From Planococcus citri (taxonomy: Eukaryota > Arthropoda > Insecta > Hemiptera > Pseudococcidae), in assembly GCF_950023065.1 (NCBI RefSeq), contig NC_088680.1:43016559-43080558 (forward strand): a stretch of DNA of 64,000 bases, given 5' to 3'. Below the pieces are notes generated by a model. The model ran no database searches. It was not told where the DNA came from and was given only the letters and a program-made list of their open reading frames with translations. Positions 13,191 through 25,583 of the stretch are shown here, in pieces. Within the stretch, counting starts at the first letter, position 1; every line of letters starts with the position of its first letter. A program made the translations under genes and the position numbers.

Positions 13191-15070
13191 ACTGTAGAAA
13201 TTTTATGTTGAGAAAAATGTTGCCTTTTGAGCTTTTTCTTTTTATTAAATTTTGAATTGTGACTTGTGAGGATATTCAATGTAAGTTTATATCATGGTCT
13301 AGATGAACTGATATACTCAGACTCGTTTCTATTTCATCGAAGGAATTGTTCCTGGTCCATTTTGCCTTTGCCTTTGCTTCAAATCACTAATCAGCGCCTA
13401 CCCAGTACAGCACGTACGGTTGCATATTATTAAAATTTCAGGGTGTAAACTAATAAACTTGAATAAAATAAATTGCGAAGAAACAACGAGAATTAAAAAT
13501 TATTACCAGGTAGGTACTGCTCTATATTCATTCATCCATCTTTTAAATTATCATCTCCACTTCCATTAATACAATGTTACTCTGCTGTTCAACGTAGAAG
13601 ACCCATTCAGCGACTACGTTTCATTGTTTTAACGAGGAAAGGTATCTAGGTAATGTTATTGAAAATTTAATTCATCGCATTACTCGGGTGAAAACCTGTA
13701 TAAAGATCTTATGACATGAAACGTCTGGCAAACTTCCCTATTATACTAATGAAATGGAACTCTTTAGCTAACGTCAGCTTAATTACTTAACCAAAGGAAG
13801 CAAATAACAATATTAACGGCCTATCATCTCGTAAAAAACATTACTAATTGCAAAGAAAGTTCATCGGTGTAAAATGCGAATAATACTCATGTATCATTAA
13901 CTGCATTTATTGCATAAACATAAGTAAGAATCGAAAGCTTCACTCTTTGAGAAGAAAGATAGAAATGATTACGTAAATAAATACTCATCATAGGATTCTG
14001 GAAAAAAAGACGAAATCTTTTAAAAAAATGAGCTTTCACAAACTATACGTTAAGAAAAATTTTAAAAACACACAAAAAATACCTACCTACCAATAAAAAA
14101 TCGGTTTTACTGATTGATTATCACAATTTTAAATTTTCAACAATGGATCCATGATAGGTATGTCACTCTGCGAGCAGTGTGACTAGTTGAAATTTTGACA
14201 GTTAATTTTCACCATTTTCCCCCTTTTCTCACAATTATTTTATTTAATCAATCAAAAACATAGGTAGCTTGGTAGGCTAAATAAAAATGATTAATTCCTT
14301 GTTAACTTATTACTGAAAAGTAAAAAATCACGAATTTTTCATTATAGAAATTAATTGCAGGAAAGAAATTAATCAATCCGTGCGGGAAAATGATGTCTAT
14401 TATACCTATCTATCTGTTTTAAATATCTAAGGAGGAAGTTGAAAATTAAAAGTTCATCAGCAGAGAAAGTTTCATGAAAATTTAAAAAATTGAAATTAAT
14501 TAAATGCATGCCATGCTTTATTTCTATCCGACTCACCACTCACCTATGAAGCCTGAAGGATGACTCGTGAAGGCACTTCTGGAATTCGGAGTCAAAATAC
14601 ATTTTAAAGTAAATTCGACTTCATCAGCAGAGACGAAACTACCGGCCACCGGAGGGTGCGGAGGGTGGTCCACCCCTCCCTCTTTCAAAAACTTTTTAAA
14701 AAGTCGGCAAATTGTCAAAAATTGATCACATTTTTCTCAAAACTGAAAAGTGTAGCTCTCGGGTGAAATTTGTCGAAAAATTTGAAGAATTATTGACCAC
14801 AACATTCGACGAATCTTACAATTTTGACGACTGCGGTGAAATTTTTCCAATTTTATAATTTTGACAAAATGTTGCGAAAATTCTGAAAAATTGTTCAAAC
14901 GTTTGAAAAAAAGTTGAAAAATTTATTAAATTAAAAAAAAAAATGTTGAAATCGGCAAATCTATGAATTTAAAAATCTGAATTTGATGGTGAGAAAATTT
15001 TACTGAAGTAGGTAAAGCTGATTGCGTAAATGTAAAATTGATTCTCATCTTGAATTATGAATATAAATTT
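13191..15070. other. AT-rich spacer, no gene seen
   Basis: No coding exon could be supported. A short GC-rich patch at 14640-14690 contains GGAGGGTGCGGAGGGTGG and gives an open frame on the minus strand, but it looks like low-complexity sequence rather than a protein. Confidence 0.45.
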
Positions 15071-15260
15071 TTGAAAGCTTCGTTGCCTCCACTTCGCTCA
15101 GCCTCGTTAGCTTTTCTTATTCAGAATTTAAATGTCTAAAAAGCTATCATTTAAATTTAAAAAATATTAATTTTCAAAATAATAAACTTTTCGCATAAAA
15201 AACTGTTTTTTTTTCACTTCTCAAAAATACGAATTTTCGAAAAGCTTTGCCCTCGCTTCG
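15071..15260 (-). repeat. two inverse copies of the GCGAGGGCAAA-type dispersed repeat
   Basis: Read on the minus strand, about 15260-15230 gives CGAAGCGAGGGCAAAGCTTT followed by TCGAAAATTCG, and about 15110-15071 gives a diverged version. They match the plus-strand copies at 6181-6210 and 6370-6399. Confidence 0.5.
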
Positions 15261-15931
15261 TGGCTTTGCTCAGGCCTCTTCGCTTTTCTTTCTCAAATTT
15301 GAAATTTCTTGGTCCCACTCCCCTAAAGACTTGCTTCGTCTTTATCTTACAGAAGGAAACATGTACCTACTTAGTTATAAGCAATTTTTCAATGGTGGAG
15401 TACGTTCAGCCTGACTTGAACTCACATACTTAAGTATCTATTTTATTATTGTACCTAGCATGAAAAAATGATTCTAGTTACCTTGGGAAGGCAAAGAGTG
15501 AGGTGGTAATATGGATGAGGTTATGAGGTAGATATGGAGGCAGACATGTCACTTTTTTCAGAAAGTTTCCAAGTTTGTGAAAATTAAGCTTGAGTAATAC
15601 ATTAACTAATAACAATAAGTAAGAATAAAATCCAAGTCGCATAAGAGATTTTTGTCTTGAGCACTAAAATGCACGCAAATTAGCCCGAATTTGCACTTCA
15701 TTGAGTTTTGTTCACTCACCCGGATTTAGGATTCCGTTCAATGTGTACAAAATTTAATTTTTTTTTCAAAAATAGATTGTTATTTTTTAGTAGGTAAGCA
15801 ATAAAATTTACCAATTTTGAAACAATGATTCAAGAACATGCTTAGGTAGGTACAGGTAGGTAGAGGTACTACCTATAGGTATTCACAATTATTTATGCAA
15901 AAACGTTACATTTTCAACCTTATCCAATGTA

Positions 15932-16142
15932 CAGGGTGCCCAGAAATATCGAGTACCCCTAAAAAAGTTTTCTACTAAAATACTTTGGTTGGTCACAGTG
16001 AATGATAATAATGATAGCACATGATTGGTTGTAGGACTGGAGAGATAACATTCCACCAATCATATGCATCTATTTCACGTTGCCAACCAATATTTTTAAT
16101 GAAAAACTTTCTTAGGGGTACTCAATATTTCAGGGCACCCTG
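15932..16142. mobile_element. Tc1/mariner-like MITE, 211 bp, flanked by TA
   Basis: The element begins CAGGGTGCCCAGAAATATCG and ends with its near-exact reverse complement (...CAATATTTCAGGGCACCCTG). The inverted repeats extend about 40 bp with a few mismatches and include GAGTACCCCTAA. TA lies directly outside each end (15930-15931 and 16143-16144), as expected for a Tc1/mariner target duplication. There is no coding capacity, so it would depend on a transposase made elsewhere. Confidence 0.8.
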
Positions 16143-16144
16143 TA

Positions 16145-17905
16145 CGTAGTACCTATTCTAAAAAAACAGGTATCTAGTTTTAAAAACCGCAAATAAAAAC
16201 TGAGAGTAGGTTCTACTTATATACCTACCTCAACCTCAACAAACCAAAGGACCAGTATACCAGTAATCTAGAAATAAGGGGTTGAAAAAAACTAAAAAAA
16301 GTCTGACAACGATCTTTCGTTTCAATTTCATTAGTTAACTATGTAGGTACCTAAGGTTAATATTTTAAATCAACGATATCAAAAAAAGTCGTTGAATTCT
16401 AAGAAATTGAAACACCTTGCTAATCTATGCAAGCTTTAAATTGCTGTCTGAGAAATAGCTATATCAGCAACTGTAGCCTGTAGGCCGACCATATGTTCAT
16501 TCATTTTTGACCTGAAGCCAATCAAACTAATTTTCTTCAGTGTTATTGTTGTTGCGTATTTATAACGACGTACGAATAATTACCGAGAAAGTCTTACACC
16601 CGTTAGATTTGCATTTATTTACCAAGGAAGGCAGCCAAAAAACTTTACACGAAATTAATGAAAATAAACAAATTTTTTAAGGAAATTTTGATCGTAGTTT
16701 AATCGTTATAAGTGAGTAATATGAATTTTATATGACAAATTAGAAAATTTAGTACCTAGTTGGGAAAATATGCATATAATTTTCGATGAAGTTAAAAATT
16801 TAGTTAGCCAAAATACTTATTTGTTCAAGATTTGTGTTGCGAAACAATTTACCTAATTATTAAAATGAAATTCATTTCATCTTTAAAACGACCAAGTATT
16901 CTGTACTACAGTGCACTATAATCTACATTTTAATTAGGTAGTGCGTCTAGCTACCATTAAACCAAAGAGAAGGAAAATGCTGCGAATAAATATTTGATTC
17001 TTAATTTTACGCTGGAAATAAACACACTATAAACCAACAACTGCCTGGAAGCGAAATTTCAATGCATAAGATTACTTTTCAGAGGTACCTAATACTACAT
17101 CGTCGACGTAAATGGTAAAATTAATTACCTCAATGAAAATTGTGTGAAGTTTAAGAACTCGTCGTTTTATTAATTCATGTTGATTTAATATTTACGGGTT
17201 AATTTTTTTTTTTTTATTCTAATTTCGATTAAAGAGAAACTTAAAATTTGTTTTCAATTTTTTACAAGCTAGTAAATCAGACGAATCAATGTTAGTTGGA
17301 CGAAACCCGACGGGTAGGTGTTAGTTTTAGCAATTTAATTTCAGATTTTATCAAGGAACTCGAAACGTACAATTGAACAACCACGGAAGTATAAAATGGT
17401 CGTCCTACAACCAGCTTCTCGGTCCATTTCTTTCCTTTATCATTGTAATTCATCGAACGTTCAAGTAACACAGTTGAAATGAAAATGCGACCATAGACTG
17501 AAACAGAATCATGCGGAATTCATTCAAGATGGCTCAATTTTCAAATCACGACATGGAGCATCTTCTAATTCGATCCATGAGTTTGATTTTTTATCGCATC
17601 ACCAACTTTGAAGACGGTTACATTTCGCACAATCGACAACATTTGATAATGCTAGAAAAATTTATTATTTAATGGAAATGAACTCGTTACATTTGAACTC
17701 AGTAGTTCGTCACATTATATACGGAAAGTAGGTATTCTTCTTCTGCTGAAAATTCCAAAATACTGAAATCGTCTCCACATTAAATTTGAATTTTGAAGTG
17801 AAATAACAAAAAAATACACATATACAAGTAAATCATTCATCTCAACGCAAATCATCGGAAATATTCATTCATATATCAATTAGCAAGCAAACAAATTCGA
17901 TTTCT
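16145..17905. other. spacer with a possible TATA promoter, no gene seen
   Basis: No coding exon recognised. A TATAAAA word at 17390-17396 is followed by a pyrimidine-rich stretch and could be a core promoter, but no downstream plus-strand coding exon follows before the convergent RPB4 gene ends at 17906. Confidence 0.35.
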
Positions 17906-18535
17906 TCAATACTGCAAACTTCTCTTCGTTTGAATTTCATCTAAAACTTGTTGTAATTCTTCATCTTCGAAACGACATTCCAAACTGTTGGAAACGAAGA
18001 TTTTAGTAAGCGTCACGTTGAACGTGAAACCAAACATAAGCGAATACTTACCTAGGGATCAATGCTTTAGCTTCCTCCGACGTTTCCGGGCACAGATTAG
18101 CAATCGAAGCGATTTCAAATTTATGTAACTTTTTTCTTTCTAATAATCTATCGATTTCAAAATAATATTAAAAAGACGTTTTAATAAATGCTTGAAACTA
18201 TGATCTAGAATAAACTTACAATCTTATAGACTGAATAGTTTCTCGATTTCTAAACTTCCTGAAATGATCGGTGTACGCGAACGTTTTTACGAAAACTTCT
18301 GATAACTCTTGTTCATCTTCAGCTTTCTCATTTTGAGCTTTCCGATGAGCAAGAAGCATGTGTACTTCAGATATTAGAAGAGTTTCGGCGTTAGCAAATT
18401 CTGGAAAGAGATTAATGCAAAATGGAAGAATTGTTACGTGTGACAACTGCGAAAACAAAGACAGTTTAAATTACCTTTCGGGAATTGCAAATCTGCTGCG
18501 TCTTCTTCGATCACTTCTTGGTTCGCTGCTGCCAT
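17906..18535 (-). CDS. Rpb4: DNA-directed RNA polymerase II subunit RPB4 (POLR2D)
   Basis: RPB4 pairs with RPB7 to form the stalk of RNA polymerase II in the nucleus, which acts in initiation and RNA handling. Four exons (18475-18535, 18220-18400, 18052-18147, 17906-17984) join to 138 residues; the human protein, from memory, is about 142. Strongly conserved words are FPKEF, SEVHMLLAHRK, AEDEQELSEVF, NRETIQSIR, LERKKLHKFE, ANLCPETSEEAKALIPSLE, FEDEELQQVLDEIQTKRS and a terminal QY. The ATG at 18533-18535 gives the short acidic N-terminus typical of the family. It is head to head with the Atg27-like gene, with 420 bp between the start codons, so the two probably share a promoter region. Confidence 0.97.
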
Positions 18536-18955
18536 GATTTCTATAACTATTTCGAATAATAAACTATTAATTACCTAAAAATGAGAAGAACATAAAGGAT
18601 TTGGCGAAAATACTTTTTATCACTTCGCTTTTCCTTTCCCGCTACCCCTTCTTAATTTTTCATTTTTTCAAACAAATCAATCAGTGTTTTTAGAAAGCAC
18701 ACTATTTAAAAAAAGTGAAAAAATTTGTAATGTAGCAACACTGATTTTAGTAGTTTCGAATTTCAAATATAGGTTCGATAATGTTTTTGTTATTTTTTCA
18801 TAAATTTTCCTTATCACTCATCACTTATCAGTCACTTTCAAGTTGAACTTTGGATTGGAGCCAACTGTAGAGTGTCGAGTTGCGGATTGAAAATTTGCAG
18901 AAAAGCATGCAGTTTGTTGTAAAAATCTAGTATATGCGACTGAGAATCATTTAAA
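18536..18955. promoter_or_regulatory. shared head-to-head promoter region of RPB4 and the Atg27-like gene
   Basis: The 420 bp between the two divergent start codons must contain both 5' untranslated regions and both core promoters. I see no clear TATA box. The word AGCAACACTG at about 18734-18743 is also seen, as its reverse complement, at other presumed 5' ends in the window (around 13178 and 44590), which may mark a recurrent promoter or start-site element. Confidence 0.45.
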
Positions 18956-20482
18956 ATGTTGTTCATCAAAAGTTTAATATTTCTGTGTTCATTAAGTTTG
19001 GGATTTTCCCAAAAGAAAAAAGATTTTACATGTGTTCCTATGAATTCTTGTCAGTGCATGTTTCAAAATGGATTAGGCATCGACTTAAATGGATTAAAGT
19101 GAGGATTCGTTCTTTAAGTAATTTCTAATAAGTGGATACTTAATTATCTAACATATTGTATCACTTCTCTTTCAGCGTGACGTTCAACGCACCCGGTACA
19201 TTAATAATTTTTCATCCTTGTTCCAACATTTTCCCGTCAGACACCGTTTTTCAAAATCATACGGTAGCAATGAACCATTGCGAAGGAGGATCTTCGGTAA
19301 ACTTGCTTTATTTTTCATCTTTACCATAACATGTACTTAGATCGAATATTCAAATCATGTTCTTTCTATTTAGCTATGTTTGTATGAATATATCGATTCA
19401 AATCATTCCAAAATGATCAATTTGGGCGAAGCAGATTCATTGACGTTTCAAACTAGCTCAGATGGTACCGATACCGATATAAAGCTGTTATTCGAGTATG
19501 AGTCATGGTGAGTAACTGTTCCGTATTCGTACAGGCTTCCGAAGTTGTACAAACATACCTTACTAGACTGAGGTTTACGTTTCAGGAAAACAACGATTCA
19601 TTTACAATGTTCACCTCAAGGCGATCTGGGTGTTTTGGATCTTATAAAGATGGAAAATCAAAATATCGTAAGTGTCATAAAATATTACCATGAATAATAC
19701 ATATATCAACATGAAATAAAAAACAACTTCAGGCATACAACATTTTCATCATAACATTCGATGATGATAAGATACCATTTGCTTAGTAAATTACAGACAG
19801 AGTTTTATTTGAAAAACTTTCGCCTACGTATTTAACGGTAATTACTTACCTACCTCAATTGAATGATTGGGCGCTTGTTATTGAATGATACACATCGTAG
19901 TAAATAAACAATCACGCCATTACTCTCATTTTTTACTAGATGTTTTATTGAATACATTAGCAAGACATTAGCCTATCATTGGCGTATGGGTATTTTATGA
20001 TTGTGTGGTGTGCCCAAAATTGGATGAAAATCAAATGTTCAAAATAACATGACAATTGTTTAATTTTTCTCTTTTTTCAGGAATTGTCGTTGGTATCTCG
20101 AAGATCGTGTTTAACTCGTGATTTTTCAGAGGTACCGATGAGTGGATGGGTAGTCGCTGTCATTATTATCATTGCACTCGTCGTGTTTTATTTTTTTGGA
20201 GGAGCAGCTCTACTTCGAATTGTATTCGGCAACGAAAATGGTGATATTGTTATGCATCAAACGTTTTTGATGAAATTGAAGGATCGTTTAAAAGTAAGAA
20301 TATGTTATACATTTGACAATATGACGATCCATTTATGATAAAGAATAATTCTGAGAATCTGAAATATGTAGATGTAGGTTTTTAAAAAATGTGATGTATT
20401 GCAATTTTTTCTCTATTTCCAGGGGATTCCTTCTTATTTCGCTAGTTGTTGTCAATCGTCCCGTGGTTATGAAGAGATTTAG
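18956..20482 (+). CDS. Atg27/cation-dependent mannose-6-phosphate-receptor-like type I membrane protein
   Basis: Six exons (18956-19098, 19176-19296, 19374-19507, 19586-19667, 20081-20293, 20423-20482) join to 250 residues. A signal peptide (MLFIKSLIFLCSLSLGFS) is followed by a Cys-rich lumenal domain with about eight cysteines (FTCVPMNSCQC, FHPCSNIF, MNHCEGGSS, LCLYEYI, LQCSPQGDLGV, RRSCLTRDF), a membrane span near residues 182-210 (GWVVAVIIIIALVVFYFFGG) and a short cytosolic tail ending RGYEEI. This order and the Cys spacing resemble the MRH fold of Atg27 and the CD-M6PR. YEEI fits the YxxPhi adaptor-sorting signal, and yeast Atg27 also ends in a tyrosine signal. The likely role is cargo or Atg9-vesicle sorting between Golgi, endosome and plasma membrane; this is inferred from architecture only. 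AATAAA follows at 20794. Confidence 0.8.
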
Positions 20483-20793
20483 GATTTTATTGAGGTTATA
20501 CTTTCAAGTTATTGCTTTCCTGTGATAAATTATTGTTTAAGCTATCATTTTTTTGAGTGAGACTGATTGTTTGCCCATCGTTGGCGTTTTGAGTACGTTT
20601 CATATTGTTGTGATTCATATGTTTGATTTATTTTTGTATCGTATTTTCTAACTATCGTAAGGTAAAAACTAAAAAGTACAATTCTAAAATTTTTATAATA
20701 TTTTCCAGTTCTCTGTGCTGTTCAAGTCAATTATATCGTATGTAAATTTATGTCATTTTTCTACTTTTTTTCTCTGAAGTTAATTCAATACAA

Positions 20794-20799
20794 AATAAA
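20794..20799 (+). terminator. polyadenylation signal of the Atg27-like gene
   Basis: AATAAA lies 312 bp after the stop codon. A second AAATAAA-type word follows within about 10 bp. It lies about 280 bp beyond the stop codon of the convergent PHGDH gene, so the two 3' ends are close or overlap. Confidence 0.55.
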
Positions 20800-21079
20800 T
20801 GGAATGAAATAAAAATGAATATTTTTATATTCCAAGTACAAAATAACGTAACAAATGAACTTATAAAGATGGATGTACATTAGAATTGATCACATAAACG
20901 TTAATATTAGGCATGTTCTTCTGATTACAATTACCTTAAATCTTTAATAGTTGAAAACGAATGACAAAATACATGATTTGATGGGAATTGAATGAATTTT
21001 TAAAATAAAAAACAACGTATATAGCAAATAAACACGATGATAATTCAACATAACCTTAATATTAATTCCAAAATGTCAA

Positions 21080-24000
21080 TTAAAATTGACGCACGTTCTC
21101 CGGTATAGCTACGTTATCCTTTAATTTATCTGCAATCAACGCGATCCACGCCTGTTTACCATACGCAATCGATAAGTTAGTAACTTTTTCATTATTACTC
21201 ATGGCAGCGCCTAAACAGAAAAAAAGGGTTTTAGAAATGCTTATAGTACCCACATAAATAAGAAAAGCAGGCAAATACGAATCGAATATACTTACTAATG
21301 GCCACTGAGACTTTATCAATGTCACAGCTGTATATTTGAATATTTTTCAGTAGCTGAACACTGGCAGGAGGGAATGCAGCGTCGTTGATTTGCAACAGAT
21401 ATGGCACATTGTCAATTACAGTACCTGCGACAGAAATTTCCAGTATAATTTACACGTTTCAATATTTCATACGAGGCCACAAAATAATGAGATACCTACC
21501 TTCGGCAGAGAACAACGGAACAGTATCATTATGAGCGGATATTTTAAGGATATTGCGATTAGTAATACTGACGATTTTTATTTTATCGTTGAATTCTTCA
21601 AAGAAGAAATTTAACCCGGCTTCTTTGGCATACAAAGGAGAGTTGATGAGATTGTAACCATTTTGAATGTTCCCTGATAGTAATCCCAATAGAACGGATG
21701 TGCTTAAGAATTTCATATTCTGTATTTCAGGGCCTGAAAATAGACAAAATTCATGATTTGTTCGTTAAAAAGATCACTACACTTCAACCTTTCTCAAACT
21801 GATTAACCTACCAGCCAACGTGATCTTGATATTGGAACCCTTCAAAGTATACTCTTTAGAAATTCGCGAAATCACTCTACCTAGCTGTTCAGCTAATTCC
21901 AACCAAGCTGCATTTTCAGACTGTCGACTAGCCAATAAAGCTGGAGCATTCAGTATACCAGTAACTTTATACTCGGATGATGCATCATTCAACGATACAA
22001 ATTGCTCGGCTACTTCGACGGCAACCTATTCAAAAGAAAAAATTAAGTCTGCATTCGTCCAAAAAAAAACCACGTTGATAATTAATAACCTACCCTGGTT
22101 TGAGCTTCTTTAGTAGATGCGCCGAGGTGTGGCGTAGCGATAACTTTAGGATGAGCTATTAAATTTTTTGAAATTGCATTGGATGGTGGCTCTTCACTGA
22201 AAACATCCAAAGCTGCACCGGCACATGTTCCATTCTGTAAAAAATTCACATCGTAATAAAGGTTAGGTTGAGATGATCATTTTTGTACAAGTTTGGTTCC
22301 AATTCAACCCTTTGTTTTCTCAGTATTGTGGCTCAAAGTTGAAGAAAATTTCGACTTTTTCCCAACGATATATTGAGAATGAGGATTTATATGTATAATC
22401 ATGAACCGATAACTGTATCATAATTAATTCGAATATCGTGTGATTTAATCCACGTTATCTGTTCAACTGTGAAAAATGTTAATCATGCGAAGTAACAAAG
22501 TAATGAACTATTTAAAGGAACGTATGAGCAGAATTATCTCAAGTACAGAGACTATTATATAAGAACTTAATATTATTCGCATCGTTTAACTAGTATTGCA
22601 TAATTAATTGGTTTTCTCATTAGTTCATCGTATAATTTTTCACAAGCTGTGATTCAAGATTCCTATACAAAAACTTTCGACATTTTGGAGCCGATATGTC
22701 GCTACTGGAGAATTAGAAATGGTAATGGAGTGAAGAAATCAATATACTCACGTTTAAGGCTTCCAATAAGTCTTCCTCGTTAATAATACCACCACGAGCA
22801 GCGTTTACTATACGGAATTCACGTTTGCAACGAGCGAATACTGATTTATTGAGAAGATCTGCGAATAAAAAAATGGAAAATATAAATTTATCATCGAATC
22901 AAAAAACTAGGTAGGTGTAGGTATATTACAACTCATACGTACTTCTAGTTTGAGGTATGAGAGGAGTGTGAATGGTAATGTAATCAGCCAAAGGCCAAAT
23001 ATCATCCAATTCCATTTTAACTATCGAGTATAACTTGGCTTCTTCAGCAGTCACAAAAGGATCATAACCTACAACCTTTGAAAAAATAAATAGGCAGGTG
23101 TTAACTAGACTCTTTTGTAGTAATTTTATTCGCTTACGTCATCACTTTGAAAACACTTACTTGCATTCCAAAAGACTTCATTCTGATAGCAACCTCCTTC
23201 CCTATCCGACCCAATCCTATAATAGCCAAAGTCTTCCCCAACAACTCGGAACCATTTGAAAATGCTTTCCGATCCCATCTACCTTCTTTCATTGATTGAC
23301 AAGCACCGGTTATGTTTCTGAAATGTAAACAAAGTATACAGGTAATTAAGCACAGAATTAATATTTTTGGTAATTATTTTATTGAAATTTGTCAATTGGT
23401 GGAATTTTACCTGGCCAGGATAGTAATAAATGAGCAAGCCAATTCGCAGGCACTGATAGAATTTCCATTTGGAGCACTAGAACATAAATTAAACACATTA
23501 CGATGTTTACTGTAAATAAAAATACCTACATATACTAATGACCTCTTAAAACATGTTGTAAAAATAGGAAAATATTCCATCTGTTAAAACGTGTTCATGT
23601 ATTTTACATTGGTAAACAAAATATTGAAACAGATCTACGATTGTAGATTATGTACTACGATGCTCAGTGATTTCGTCACATCCTAACAATTAGCCCAAAC
23701 TCCTGATAAAGGTGACGTGAATATGCAAAGTGTTTCAACAGAAAAAACAGGGCTAGGTTACTCGCAGATTCAACAATCAAGATAACTTTCGCAAAATTCG
23801 ACTAAAAAAGTTCTAGATAGGCTACTGAATTCATTATGAAATAATCATTGTATTTTATTTATCCTTAATCAGTCCCATCTTCTTCCTCACCGATCACATC
23901 GTGTGATGAACTATAAAATCAAGATAGGTATTTTTAATTATTTTTATTGCAGCATGTTTCGTTCCGTTGGGTAAGATGAAACAACCACCCTTTATAGATA

Positions 24001-25583
24001 GAAATGATTTTCGTAATATGTATTCATCAAGATCTTGCTTGTTAAAATTTCTGATGAATGGTGTGATTTATTCGTTACTCTTTACATTAGATTCTCAAAA
24101 TCATCCTTTGGTAACTAAGAAAGTGATCACAAAAAGCGAGCAATTTTTTTATTCAAAAGATGCTTAAAAATTGATTAAGTATCAATGATTCGCTTTAAAA
24201 ATTAAATTAGGTAGGTTGCAATTTTTTTTTTTTTGAAACTCTTCAAACCGTAAATTTTTTAAATCAAATTTTCATCTATGTAGCCTAATTTATACACTAA
24301 TAATGTTTCGTTTACAAAAAATCAAAGCAATGATGTTATTCACCTGTTGATTTCCTTTCCTAAATCAGATCAACCAAAGAAATTTTTCCTTCCAAAAGAC
24401 TGGTGAGAATAATTCATGTGAATCACATGTTAAAATCTAATTTCAATACTCGAATTGAGATATGATATTAGAGACAAGAATAATCAAAGCAAGGTCAAGT
24501 ACATTAAACTATTAGCATAAGGATGTCTGTTATTCTATCGGATAATGCCTCTGTTGATATTTTTTTCATTGAAATTTTTCCACCAGTCAAAGAACCTTTT
24601 GAAAAAACTTAAATTTGATAATGTAACAGGAAAATTAAATATTCAACAAAACATGTGTATGTACTATAAGTTTAAGTACAGTCATTAAGGAAATTCAAAT
24701 CATGCGAAAAGATGGCATCATTGCAAAACATGGCACAATTTTTTCAACGTATTGAAAGCTGTATTAGAGTTGAAAATTTGAAATTTAAATTAAACTCGTC
24801 GAGTCAGTATAACTAAATAGGTACATATTGAATAAACTCATTGAACCTGCTCAATTTATCACTGCATGACTTGTGTACTTTAAGTGAACCCTTTTCCTAA
24901 AAGAGCTCGCTTTTTAAAAAAGCCAATATTTTTTTATCCATAAAATTGTATAAGATGACCTAATGTGCCCCTATAGTTCGGTATTTTATTGAATGATTAG
25001 TTTGAATAGGTAATTTTAGTTTGTATAATTTTTATAACACACTTTGGAGCAACTTGGGAAACAATTCAACTCAAAAGAGATTTTTGGATTAAAAAATTTC
25101 CGGGAAATAAAAATCAAGTTCTCAAAGAACGCGAGTTAAATCAACCCAATGACCCCACAACAAAAAAAATGACAAAAATTTCAAGCATGTCGTAGCATAG
25201 CGATTTGTGAAAATTAACTCACTTCAAAACAATAATTCCTCTTCTTGTAGCTGCCGTCACATCAATGTTATCAACACCAGTTCCAGCACGCCCGATTACT
25301 TTGAGTGATTTAGCATTATCGAGAATTTCTTTAGTGACTTTGGTCTCTGAGCGAACAATTAATCCGTTACAATTCTGGAAAATATTTTAAATTAGCACAC
25401 AGTTTAAATTTAATTTCATACAGTAAAAATAAAAAATTCAGAATTTACCTCTAATTCTTTAATGAGTTCTTCCGGTTTCAGATTGCATTTTCGAACAACT
25501 TCTACCCCATTAGCAGTTAACAGGTCTTCACATTTCTGGTCTACGTTGTCGCTAATTAAAACTTTGGTGATTTTAACAGACAT
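21080..25583 (-). CDS. Phgdh: D-3-phosphoglycerate dehydrogenase
   Basis: This cytosolic enzyme oxidises 3-phosphoglycerate to 3-phosphohydroxypyruvate with NAD+, the first step of serine synthesis. Eleven exons (25449-25583, 25223-25374, 23411-23476, 23161-23317, 22943-23075, 22752-22858, 22094-22234, 21812-22025, 21500-21733, 21296-21424, 21080-21210) join to 532 residues, matching the animal long form (about 533). Visible blocks are KVLISDNVD, VIGRAGTGVDNID, the nucleotide-binding GLGRIG (residues about 152-157), the catalytic Arg in AARGGIINE (about 236), the Glu in FSEEPP (about 265) and the His in TPHLGAS (about 286). The long C-terminal substrate/regulatory part is complete. A short 5'-UTR intron is likely at 25591-25662, with an acceptor just before the ATG. 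The second intron is large, about 1.75 kb. Confidence 0.97.

Noticed and set aside
14533..14718. Minus-strand frame with GGVDHPPHPPVAG
   Set aside because: Derived from a short GC-rich repeat patch; no exon structure.
17390..17396. TATAAAA as a promoter for a plus-strand gene
   Set aside because: No plus-strand coding exon follows before RPB4, and such words are common in AT-rich sequence; noted only in the spacer entry.
18216..18458. Start of RPB4 at an upstream ATG in MFSQLSHVTIL...
   Set aside because: That stretch is intron; RPB4 homology begins after the acceptor at 18400, and the true first exon is 18475-18535.
21390..22113. Plus-strand open frames in the PHGDH region
   Set aside because: They are antisense shadows of PHGDH exons.
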